From: Litorimonas sp965205225
Lineage (GTDB): Bacteria; Pseudomonadota; Alphaproteobacteria; Caulobacterales; Maricaulaceae
NCBI GenBank assembly: GCA_965205225.1
Contig: CBDBFZ010000003.1
Location: 868,001-932,000 of the forward strand
DNA: 64,000 nt
Reading direction: 5' to 3'
The notes under the pieces are model-generated. The model was given only the letters and a program-made list of their open reading frames with translations. It did not search any database and had not been told where the DNA came from. The position numbers and the translations under genes were made by a program. This document shows, one piece after another, positions 12,001-17,900 of the stretch (the stretch's first letter is position 1; each line of letters opens with the position of its first letter).

Positions 12001-14247
12001 GGCTGCGCTCTGGTTCTCCGCTACGCTGACTGCGGCGGGCGAGGTGAAGACCGGTACATTGTCATTGTCATTCGTCACCGTGATGGCGACCGCCTGCTCT
12101 GTGTCAGTTGTGCCATCGGATGCGGTGACGATAATGTCATAGACATTATCCCCACCATCATCGCCCGGCGCTTCAAAGTCGGGCGCCTCTATAAAACTGA
12201 CCTCGCCTGTAGTGGCATCGATCGTGAACAGGGCCGCATCCGTCCCGGACAGGCTATAGACTAGAGTGTCGCCATCCGCATCCGTCGCCGCCGCCATATA
12301 GGCTGCGGTCTGGTTCTCCTGCGCGTTGGCCGTAGCGGGCGAGGTGAAGGTCGGAGCATTGTCATTGTCATTCGTCACCGTGATGGCGACCGCCTGCTCT
12401 GTGTCAGTTGCGCCATCCGACGCGGTGACGATAATGTCATAAACATTATCCCGATCATCATCGCCCGGCGCTTCAAAGTCGGGCGCCGCCCTAAAACTGA
12501 CCTCGCCTGTAGCGGCATCAATCGTGAACAAGGCCGCATCCGTCCCAGACAGGCTATAGACCAGAGTGTCACCCTCCGCATCCGGTGCTCTATAGGCCGT
12601 AATCCGGTTCTCCGCGACGTTGACCCGGTCGATGTTCCCGTCCCCGTCATCGTCGAACTCGCTCCGGTCGGTTGTGCCGTCATTGTCGTCGTCGAAATCG
12701 GTCCGGATCAGGTTGCCGTCCGAATTATACGTGTAGGCTTCGGACCGGTCGGTTGTGCCGTCATTATCGTCGTCGAACTCGGTCTGGCTCAGCCTGCCGC
12801 TCAAATTATACTCGTAGGCCTCACTCCGGTCGGTTGTTCCGTCACCATCGTCGTCGAAATTGGCCTGGCTCAACCTGCCACGCGAATTATACACGTAGCT
12901 TTCGCTTCGGTCGGTTGTGCTGTCCCCGTCATCATCGAACTCGACCCGGCTCAGCCTGCCATTAAACGGACTATATGTGTAGGCCTCACTCCGGTCGAGC
13001 GTGCCGTCATTGTCATCGTCGAACCCGACCCCGCTCAGGATGCCGATCGCATCATATGTGTAGGCCTCACTCCGGTCGAGCGTGCCGTCATTGTCATCGT
13101 CGAACCCGACCCCGCTCAGGATGCCGATCGCATCATATGTGTAGGTCTCGCTCCGGTCGGCTGTGCCGTCCCCGTCATCGTCGAACTCGCTCCGGTCGGT
13201 TGTGCCGTCTGCGTCGTCGTCGAAATTGGTCTGGCTCACCCTGTCGTTCGCATCATATGTGTAGGTCTCGGACCGGTCGATCGTGCCGTCCGCGTCATCG
13301 TCGAAATTGGTCCGGTCCCGGTTACCGTCCGCATTTTGCGTGTAGAACTCGCTCCGGTCGGTTGTGCCATCACCATCACCGTCGAAATCGGTCCGATTCA
13401 GGGTGTTGCTGCCGTCCGTATTCCGGTGAACCGTCCGGTCGATAGTGCCGTCATCATCGTCATCCCATTCCACACGCTCCCAGCGACCCTCCGCATTCAG
13501 GTGGATCGTCCGGTCGATATTGCCGTCATCGTCTAGGTCGACGTCTCTCCGGGTCACGCGCCGGTTGCCGTCTTCATCAAACGCGTAGTGAGTGATCCGG
13601 TCGATAGTGCCGTCCGCGTCGTCGTCAAAATCGACCCGGGTCCGGTTGCTGTCCGCATTGTGAGTGTAGAACTCGCTCCGATCGGTTGTGCCGTCACCAT
13701 CTTCGTCGAAATCGATCCGGTTGATGGTGCCGCTGCCGTCCGTATTCCGGTGAACCGTCCGATCGATCGTGCCGTCATCGTCGTCATCCCATTCCACCCG
13801 CTCCCAGCGACCCTCCGCATTCAGACGGGCCGTCCGGTCGATCAGGCCGTCATCGTCCAGGTCGAAATTGATCCGGACTCGGTTACCGTCATCGTCATCG
13901 TCATAGATGTAGGCCTCGCTCCGGTCGATCGTGCCGTCATCGTCCAGATCGACTTCCCTCCGGGTCACGCGCTGGGTGCCGCCGCTGTCAAACCCATAGT
14001 GAGTAATCCGGTCGATGGTGCCGTCATCGTCCAAATCCCTATCCACCTGCACCCAGCGACCGTCCTCATCCAGATGCGCGATCCGGTCGATATTGCCGTC
14101 TTGGTCGGGGTCGAACTCAATCCGGTCGATGGTGCCGTCCCCGTCAGTATCGACCTCGAACCGGTCGGGGATGCCGTCCCCGTCAGTATCTATCTCGGTC
14201 CGGACTTCCTGTAATAGGGTTGGTATGGTCTTGAACATGGCTGGCAT
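1..14247 (-). CDS. Giant calcium-module surface protein, paralogue A (C-terminal end off window)
   Basis: The frame is open from an ATG at 14247 to the window edge (4749 codons, no stop), so the C-terminus is missing. Order by residue: aspartate-rich Ca-loop/YD-like repeats 1-545; 13 cadherin-like repeats of about 100 aa (546-1826); a second Ca-loop/YD block 1827-2424; one cadherin-like repeat; seven FG-GAP repeats (about 2516-3014); RTX-like module with GGxGxD (3015-3190); five cadherin-like repeats; seven more FG-GAP repeats (3691-4197); RTX-like module (4198-4377); at least four cadherin-like repeats. The start MPAMFKTIPTL matches the paralogues and has no hydrophobic signal peptide. All of these modules bind calcium in known families. 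A secreted adhesin or matrix protein is inferred, with type I export likely. The internal block 1827-3190 copies the layout of genes C-E, as if two genes had fused. Confidence 0.85.
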   Translation of the reverse strand, partial: MPAMFKTIPTLLQEVRTEIDTDGDGIPDRFEVDTDGDGTIDRIEFDPDQDGNIDRIAHLDEDGRWVQVDRDLDDDGTIDRITHYGFDSGGTQRVTRREVDLDDDGTIDRSEAYIYDDDDDGNRVRINFDLDDDGLIDRTARLNAEGRWERVEWDDDDDGTIDRTVHRNTDGSGTINRIDFDEDGDGTTDRSEFYTHNADSNRTRVDFDDDADGTIDRITHYAFDEDGNRRVTRRDVDLDDDGNIDRTIHLNAEGRWERVEWDDDDDGTIDRTVHRNTDGSNTLNRTDFDGDGDGTTDRSEFYTQNADGNRDRTNFDDDADGTIDRSETYTYDANDRVSQTNFDDDADGTTDRSEFDDDGDGTADRSETYTYDAIGILSGVGFDDDNDGTLDRSEAYTYDAIGILSGVGFDDDNDGTLDRSEAYTYSPFNGRLSRVEFDDDGDSTTDRSESYVYNSRGRLSQANFDDDGDGTTDRSEAYEYNLSGRLSQTEFDDDNDGTTDRSEAYTYNSDGNLIRTDFDDDNDGTTDRSEFDDDGDGNIDRVNVAENRITAYRAPDAEGDTLVYSLSGTDAALFTIDAATGEVSFRAAPDFEAPGDDDRDNVYDIIVTASDGATDTEQAVAITVTNDNDNAPTFTSPATANAQENQTAAYMAAATDADGDTLVYSLSGTDAALFTIDATTGEVSFIEAPDFEAPGDDGGDNVYDIIVTASDGTTDTEQAVAITVTNDNDNVPVFTSPAAVSVAENQSAAYMAAATDADGDTLVYSLSGADAALFTIDANTGEVSFIEAPDFEAPGDDGGDNVYDIIVTASDGTTDTEQAVAITVTSDNGNAPTFTSPATANAQENQTAAYMAAATDADGDTLVYSLSGTDAALFTIDANTGEVSFIEAPDFEAPGDANGDNVYDIIVTASDGATDTEQAVAITVTNDNDNVPVFTSPATANAQENQTAAYMATATDADGDTLVYSLSGTDAALFTIDAATGEVSFIEAPDFEAPGDDGGDNVYDIIVTASDGTTDTEQAVAITVTSDNGNIPTFTSPAAVSVAENQSAAYMAAATDADGDTLVYSLSGTDAALFTIDADTGEVSFIEAPDFEAPGDDGGDNIYDIIVTASDGINSTDHNVAITVTNDNDNAPTFTSPAAVSVAENQTAAYMATATDADGDTLVYSLSGTDAALFTIDADTGEVSFIAAPDFEAPGDDGGDNIYDIIVTASDGATDTEQAVAITVTNDNDNVPVFTSPAAANAQENQTAAYMAAATDADGDTLVYSLSGTDAALFTIDADTGEVSFIEAPDFEAPGDDDRDDNVYDITVTASDGINSTDYNVAITVTNDNDNVPVFTSPATANAQENQTAVYMAAATDADGDTLAYSLSGTDAALFTIDANTGEVSFIEAPDFEAPGDDGGDNVYDIIVTASDGTTDTEQAVAITVTNENDNVPAFTSPATANAQENQTAAYMAAATDADGDTLVYSLSGTDAALFTIDADTGEVSFIEAPDFEAPGDDGGDNIYDIIVTASDGINSTDYNVAITVTNDNDNIPVFTSPATANAQENQTAAYMAAATDADGDTLVYSLSGTDAALFTIDANTGEVSFIEAPDFEAPGDDGGDNVYDIIVTASDGTTDTEQAVAITVTSENGNAPTFTSPAAANAQENQTAAYMAAATDADGDTLVYSLSGTDAALFTIDANTGEVSFRAAPDFEAPGDDGGDNIYDIIVTASDGTNSTDHNVAITVTNENDNAPTFTSPATANAQENQTVAYMAAATDADGDTLVYSLSGTDAALFTIDANTGEVSFIAAPDFEAPGDDGGDNIYDIIVTASDGTTDTEQAVAITVTDVSEVDNTYDENGTLIQSDFDDDGDGTADRSESYTYDESGNLVRTDFDDDADGTTDRSDFDDDGDGTADRSETYTYDAIGILSGVGFDDDNDGTADRSESYTYDESGNLVRTDFDDDADGTTDRSEFDEDGDGTADRSETYTYDESGTLVRTDFDDDADGTADRIETYTYDTDGRLSRSDFDDDADGTADRSETYTYDAIGSVNQTRFDDDFDGTTDRIETYIYSSSGNRNRPLRTNFDDDADGTNDRIERYSYDANGNPRRINFDDDGDGIFDRTETYTYDASGNLTRTDFDDDNDGTDDRSEAYTYDASGNVVRTSFDDDFDGTPDRIETYTYDDDGNLTRTALDENGDGTTDRSESYTYDESGTLVRTEFDDDVDGTTDRSESYSYADGTLVQTEFDDDGNGTTDRSEFDDDGDGTADRIETYTYDADGNRNRINFDDDADGTIDRIETYTYDTNGRRSRTDFDDGNDGTIDRTEYDDDFDGTPDRSETYTYDAIGRVNQTRFDDDFDGTPDRIETYIYSSSGNSNMLLRTNFDDDADGTTDRIETYTYDTDGRLIRTEFDDDVDTNTDRSEAYFYTNGRRTRTEFDDDADGNIDRVNVAENQITAYGAPDAEGDPLVYSLSGTDAARFTIIPDTGEVSFIAAPDFEAPGDADRDNVYNITVTAFDGTNRTNHNVAITVTDEYDLIPLSSLDGSNGFILNGIDANDQSGFSVSSAGDVNGDGYDDLIIGANGGDPNGDSNAGETYVVYGGANAPGTGGRFNFSSLNGSNGFTLNGIDAGDGSGRSISSAGDVNGDGYDDLIIGANGGDPNGDSDAGETYVVYGGANAPGTGGVLDLGALDGSNGFTLTGIDAGDFSGISVSSAGDVNGDGYDDLIIGARGADPDGDSQAGEAYVVYGGANAPGTGGVLDLGALDGSNGFTLTGIDAYDRSGRSVSSAGDVNGDGYDDLIMGAYRADSQTGETYVIYGGASAPGTEGRFNLSTLNGSNGFILTGIDRFDNSGTSVSSAGDVNGDGYDDLIIGARYADPNGDNRAGETYVVYGGANAPGTGGVLDLGALDGTNGFTLTGIDRNDYSGWSVSAAGDVNGDGYDDLIIGARYADPNGDSAAGETYVIYGGASAPGTDGVLDLEALNGSNGFTLTGIDPFDDSGISVSSAGDVNGDGYDDLIIGAFRADPNGDSEAGETYIVYGGATGTESLVPVTASGTAAADNFTGNAGDDSFTEIATNDVVRGGAGDDMISVTALDFAAIDGGTGADTLVLDGAGLSLDLTGAGHAGVDSVELFDLSGTGGDTLVLDARAVFDLTEEREGGVASLDVRGDADDRVDLSGSSFALTGTAAEDGVTYNIYRDGNAQLRVEAGVQVVTIPVFTSPAAVSVRENQTVAYEAAATDAEGDPLRYSLAGTDAALFTIDANTGEVSFIEAPDFEAPGDDGGDNVYDIIVTASDGTNSTDHNVAITVTNDNDNIPVFTSPATANAQENQTAAYMAAATDADGDTLVYSLSGTDAALFTIDADTGEVSFIEAPDFEAPGDDGGDNIYDIIVTASDGINSTDHNVAITVTNDNDNIPVFTSPATANAQENQTAAYMAAATDADGDTLVYSLSGTDAALFTIDANTGEVSFMAAPDFEAPGDANGDNVYDITVTASDGTNSTDHNVAITVTNDNDNIPVFTSPAMANARENQTVAYMAAATDADGDTLVYSLSGTDAALFTIDANTGEVSFIEAPDFEAPGDDGGDNVYDITVTASDGDNIRNHNVAITVTDNNIFFTSPAAVSAQENQVAAYEAAATHDDGDPLVYSLSGTDAVLFTINATTGEVSFIAAPDFEMPGDADEDNVYDITVTAFDGTNRTDYNVSITVTDEENDLIPLSSLDGSNGFILAGIDAGDQSGFSVSSAGDVNGDGYDDLIIGAYGAGNDAGATYVVYGGASAPGTDGVLDLSALDGSNGFTLTGIDAGDQSGQSVSSAGDVNGDGYDDLIIGATGVGSVSNYDYDSTLGPGEAYVVYGGATGADLVLDRSTLDGTRGFTLTGIDRDERTGSSVSAAGDVNGDGYDDLIIGAHWADPNGDFRAGETYVVYGGASAPGTGGVLDLGALDGTNGFTLTGVDFGDQSGRSVSSAGDVNGDGYDDLIIGATEADPNGVRTAGETYIVYGGANVPGTGGVLDLSMLDGTNGFTLTGSDRDDRVGLSVSSAGDVNGDGYDDLIIGAYGGDPNGDSNAGETYIVYGGANAPGTGGELDLSMLDGTNGFTLTGIDAFDFAGFSVSSAGDINGDGYDDLVIGAWGADPNGDSQAGETYVVYGGASTPGTDGVLDLGALDGSNGFILTGIDAFDLSGWSVSSAGDVNGDGYDDLIIGAYGTDPNGNSSGGETYVVYGGAMGTESLTPVTAQGMAAADNFTGNAGDDSFTAIATNDVVRGGAGDDTISVTALDFAAIDGGTGRDTLVLDGAGLSLDLTGPGNAGVDSVELFDLSGTGANSLVLDALAVFDVTEEREGGGMASLDVLGDADDRVDLGGGNFILTGTATVDGVTYNIYRDGNTQLRIENGVQVQIIPVTTTLPVFTSPATANAQENQTAAYMAAATDADGDTLVYSLSGTDAALFTIDANTGEVSFIEAPDFEAPGDDGGDNIYDIIVTASDGINSTDHNVAITVTNDNDNIPVFTSPATANAQENQTVAYEAAATDADGDTLVYSLSGTDAALFTIDAATGEVSFIAAPDFEAPGDDGGDNIYDIIVTASDGINSTDHNVAITVTNDNDNIPVFTSPATANAQENQTVAYMAAATDADGDTLVYSLSGTDAALFTIDANTGEVSFMAAPDFEAPGDANGDNIYDIIVTASDGINSTDHNVAITVTSDNGNIPVFTSPATANAQENQTAAYMAAATDADGDTLAYSLSGTDAALFTIDADTGEVSFIEAPDFEAPGDDGGD
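1655..3175 (-). repeat. Seven FG-GAP repeats (second propeller of gene A)
   Basis: A second block of seven FG-GAP units with the same D-V-N-G-D-G-Y-D-D-L-I-I-G core. Blade 3 is the most divergent, with extra residues around 2790-2830. It is followed by the RTX-like module at about 1115-1655. Confidence 0.82.
5205..6700 (-). repeat. Seven FG-GAP repeats (first propeller of gene A)
   Basis: Seven units of about 215 bp, each encoding N-G-F-x-L-x-G-I-D, S-V-S-S-A-G-D-V-N-G-D-G-Y-D-D-L-I-I-G-A and G-E-T-Y-V-V-Y-G-G. The D-V-N-G-D-G-Y-D-D loop is the calcium loop of integrin-alpha FG-GAP blades. Seven blades would close one beta-propeller. Confidence 0.85.
8790..12600 (-). repeat. 13 tandem 300-bp cadherin-like repeats in gene A
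   Basis: Thirteen near-identical units with a 300-bp period. The conserved codons for A-P-D-F-E-A-P-G-D recur near 12481, 12181, 11881, 11581, 11281, 10981, 10681, 10381, 10080, 9780, 9480, 9180 and 8880. Each unit encodes A-T-D-A-D-G-D, Y-S-L-S-G-T-D-A-A-L-F, T-G-E-V-S-F and V-A-I-T-V-T followed by N-D-N, the pattern of bacterial cadherin-like domains. Similarity between units is high enough for unequal crossing-over. Confidence 0.85.
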
Positions 14248-14279
14248 GGCCTTACATTCCTAAATGGGTATTATTTGAC

Positions 14280-14296
14280 GGTCATGTCACATGACC
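14280..14296. promoter_or_regulatory. Perfect palindrome upstream of gene A
   Basis: GGTCATGTcACATGACC has 8-bp arms around one central base and lies 33 bp before the gene A start. The same palindrome occurs at 24261-24277, at the same distance from gene B. In front of F it has decayed (GGTAATGTCACATAATT), and in front of C-E it is barely recognisable. It could be an operator for a dimeric regulator. It also overlaps the 3' end of a remnant small reading frame that ends at 14271, so coding ancestry is an alternative. Confidence 0.35.
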
Positions 14297-14373
14297 TTGG
14301 TTGTGAATCAAGTGTTTCATTAGGGAGACCGATTGATATCTGATGCGCCGTTAGGGCCTTGGCCAACACAGAT

Positions 14374-14425
14374 CCTTATCGCGGACCCTTATCGCGGACC
14401 CTTATCGCGGGCCCTTATCGCGGGA
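14374..14425. repeat. 13-bp tandem repeat, four copies
   Basis: Four copies of CCTTATCGCGGAC or close variants, upstream of gene A. The matching place upstream of gene B has three copies (24355-24393). A related 13-mer, CCCTTGTCCCGGG, occurs three times at 42761-42799. Confidence 0.8.
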
Positions 14426-14490
14426 CTGCGGCATGGCGGTATAATCGCATCGTGGGTTTTTGACGGCCCCATGAACCGGGCGGGGTGATC

Positions 14491-14565
14491 CTGCCGCTCT
14501 GAGTCCTGCCGCCCTGAGTCCTGCCGCCCTGAGTCCTGCCGCCCTGAGTCCTGCCGCTCTGGGTC
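14491..14565. repeat. 15-bp tandem repeat, five copies
   Basis: Five head-to-tail copies of CTGCCGCCCTGAGTC, the outer two with single changes. It sits at the same relative position as the unrelated 14-bp repeat upstream of gene B, just after a shared block that ends GGGTTTTTGACGGCC. Confidence 0.85.
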
Positions 14566-14979
14566 CTGCCGATGTCGAGGGTCTGCTCGCCAGGCGCGGC
14601 GTTACAAACTCTCTTCAATTTGCTGCCGCCACGCCCGTCCTGACACATCTCGGGTGTGGACTTACGACGCCCTCGCAATGACCACATAAATACACCAGAC
14701 CAGAAACCCCTCACACGTCACACAATAACTTGGTAATACCCTTGGAATCATGACACCTCAACGTCGCAATTCATGCACGGCATTTACAAGAGCTGGCAGA
14801 ATCGAACTTACGGGCCTGACATCAACGCTTCGCAAGTTTCCGCGGTCGTACGGGAAACAAGGCCTGCGGCTCAACCAGTGATGCGACCACACGGCAATCC
14901 GGTCCAGAAAGTCTCAATTTGCAAACAAATCTCCGGCTCTGTCTCGGTCATGACCTTGTCCCGGGTCCGGTTCTGCTGG
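14566..14979. other. Spacer without recognised gene, downstream of gene B
   Basis: No convincing coding region. Next to the gene B stop lies the conserved 3' flank: the palindrome GGTCATGACC at 14946-14955, 24 nt past the stop, then a truncated 5' end of the spacer ORF found elsewhere (it would read M-T-E-T-E-P-E). Similarity to the other spacers stops near 14930, so this looks like an edge of the duplicated unit. Confidence 0.5.
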
Positions 14980-17900
14980 TTAGAAATCATCCATATCTGC
15001 GGTGACAATCTCCATCTCCGGCAGAATCATGGCGAGATCATTCTGCATCGCCGGATGGCTTTCGAGTCCAGGCCAGTACATCAGATCCCCCCACGGACCC
15101 GGAAGCAGGCCTGATGCGAGTGGACCGAAAGAAAGCGGGTCTGAAAGCGGAATGAGGATAGCATCCTCGTCTATATGAACTGGCTGATCCAGGCTCTTGA
15201 CCTCGTCCGCCCATAAATCGTCCCATAGATCATTATTCCATAGATCACTATTCACGAGTGGGTCGGGGTTCATGAGCGCCCCGTCCAGCCTGATCGCTCC
15301 GGACTCGGGGTCAGTTCTGGGATCAGCCACGGGATCGATCCCAGTGTCAGTCTTGGGGTCAGTCTTGGACTCGGCGCTTTGCGCCCCCGCAGCAGCGAGG
15401 GTGAAGCTCACCCCATCCTCAATGCGCAGCTGCGCATTGCCGTCCCTATAGATATTATAGGTGACGCCGTCTTCCGCCGCCGTCCCGGTCAGAGCGAATG
15501 AACTGCCACTCAGATCAACCCTGTCATCCGCATCCCCCAACACGTCGAGGCTCGCAACACCGCCGGCGCGCTCCTCCGTGACGTCAAACACGGCCTGCGC
15601 GTCCAGCACCAAGCTGTTGGCACCTGTGCCGGATAGGTCAAACAGTTCGAAACTGTCAACGCCGGCATGGCCCGCGCCGGTCAGGTCGAGCACCAGGCCG
15701 GCCCCGTCCAGCACCAGAGTGTCCTGGCCCGTGCCGCCATCAATCGCCGCAAAGTCAAGGGCGGTGACGCTGATCATGTCATCGCCGGCCCCGCCGCGCA
15801 CCACATCATCCGTGGCAATCGCGGTAAAACTGTCCGCACCAGCATTGCCGGTGAAATTATCCACCGCCGCCGTGCCTGATGCCGTGACCGGCGTTAGGCT
15901 TTCCGTCCCCGTCGCCCCGCCATAGATCACATAGGTCTCGCCGGCCCCACTGTCCTCATTCGGGTCGCCCCCGTAGGCCCCGATGATCAGATCATCATAG
16001 CCATCGCCATTGACATCCCCCGCCGACGAAACGGAAAAGCCGGAACGGTCTTCTTCGTCGATCCCGTTGAGGATGAAGCCGTTCGTGCCGTCCAGCGCCG
16101 ACAGATTGAACCTGCCCCCTGTGCCCGGCGCGCTTGCCCCGCCATAGACCACATAGGTCTCCCCGGCATTACTGTCCCCATTCGGGTCGCCCCCCCACGC
16201 CCCGATGATCAGATCATCATAGCCGTCGCCATTGACATCCCCCGCAGACGAGACGGAAGCGCCGGAAAAGTCACTCCCGTCGATCCCGTTGAGGATCAAG
16301 CCATTCCTGCCGTCCAGCGCTGATAGATCCAGCACACCGTTCGTACCCGGCGCGCTCGCCCCGCCATAGATCACATAGGTCTCCCCGGCGTCACTGTCCC
16401 CATTCGGGTCGGCCATATGGGCCCCGATGATCAGATCATCATAACCGTCACCATTGACATCCCCCGCCGACGACACGGAACTACCGGATTGGTCAGCCCC
16501 GTCGATCCCGGTCAGGATGAAGCCGTTGGTCCCGTCCAAATCGGACAGATCCAGTTCGCCCCCTGTGCCCAGCGCGCTTGCGCCGCCATAGACCACATAG
16601 GTCTCGCCGGCCGCACTGTCCTCATTCGGGTCACCATAACGGGCCCCGATGATCAGATCATCATAGCCGTCGCCATTGACATCCCCCGCCGACGAGACGG
16701 AACGACCGGAATTGTCATCCCCATCGATGCCGGTAAGGGTAAAGCCGTTGCTGCCGTTCAGAGTGGAGAGATTGAATCTGCCCCCTATCCCCGGCGCACT
16801 CGCCCCGCCATAGACGATATAGGTCTCGCCGGAACTATTCCCATTCGGGTCGGCCCCATAGGCCCCGATAATCAGATCATCATAGCCGTCGCCATTAACA
16901 TCCCCCGCAGACGAGACGGACCGCCCGAAACGGTCATCCGCGTCGATGCCGTTGAGGATGAAGCCATTCGTGCCGTCCAGCGCCGACAGATCCAGCTTAC
17001 CTCCTGTGCCCGGCGCGCTCGCCCCGCCATAGACGATATAGGTCTCGCCGGAACGAGAACCATTCGGGTCGGCCCAATCGGCCCCGATGATCAGATCATC
17101 ATAGCCGTCGCCATTGACATCCCCCGCCGAGGAGACGGAGATACCGGACTGGTCAAGCCTGTCGATCCCGTTGAGGATGAAGCCATTCGTGCCGTCCAGC
17201 GCCGACAGATCGAGCACGCCGTCTGTGCCCGGCGCGCTTGCCCCGCCATAGACGATATAGGTCTCGCCGGAACGAAAACCATTCGGGTCGGCCCAATCGG
17301 CCCCGATGATCAGATCATCATAGCCGTCGCCATTGACATCCCCCGCAGACGAGACGGAACGGCCGGAATAGTCCCGCGCGTCGATCCCGGTCAGGGCAAA
17401 GCCGTTGCTGCCGTCCAGGCTGGAGAGGTCCAAGCTGGAGAGGGGAACCAACTCATTGACATCCGTTACCGTGATGGCGACCGCCTGCTCTGTGTCAGTT
17501 GTGCCATCCGACGCGGTGACGATAATGTCATAGATATTATCCCCGCCATCATCGCCCGGCGCCTCAAAGTCGGGCGCCTCTATAAAACTGACCTCGCCTG
17601 TAGCGGCGTCGATCGTGAACAGGGCCGAATCCGTCCCGGACAGGCTATAGACCAGCGCATCACCATCTGCATCCGTCGCCGCCGCCATATAGGCTGCAGT
17701 CTGGTTCTCCCGCGCGTTGGCCGTGGCGGGCGAGGTGAAGGTCGGGGCATTGTCATTGTCATTCGTCACCGTGATGGCGACATTGTGGTCCGTACTATTG
17801 ATGCCATCGGACGCGGTGACGATAATGTCATAGATATTATCCCCACCATCATCGCCCGGCGCCTCAAAGTCGGGCGCCTCTATAAAACTGACTTCGCCTG

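Larger units (their letters stand above)
14248..14487 (-). repeat. Upstream region shared by genes A and B
   Basis: About 235 bp in front of gene A are nearly identical to 24229-24464 in front of gene B. Shared parts include the palindrome, the 13-bp repeats, the sequence GCATGGCGGTATAATCGCAT and a T-rich run. It probably contains the promoter of each gene, but I see no convincing -35/-10 pair on the minus strand. The block ends where different short tandem repeats begin in each copy. Confidence 0.7.

Noticed and set aside
8790..12600. Possible CRISPR array, because of regular 300-bp spacing
   Set aside because: The units are coding, about 300 bp long and similar along their whole length; no short repeats with unique spacers and no cas genes.
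14411..14460. Plus-strand TATAAT in GGCGGTATAATCGC upstream of A and B as a promoter
   Set aside because: No matching -35 box at 15-19 bp and no plus-strand gene follows; kept only as part of the shared upstream block.
14780..14815. tRNA/tmRNA-like 3' end (GAGCTGGCAGAATCGAACT on plus)
   Set aside because: The T-loop-like GTTCGATTC is present on the minus strand, but the T-stem does not pair and no acceptor or anticodon arm is found. At best a degenerate attachment-site remnant.
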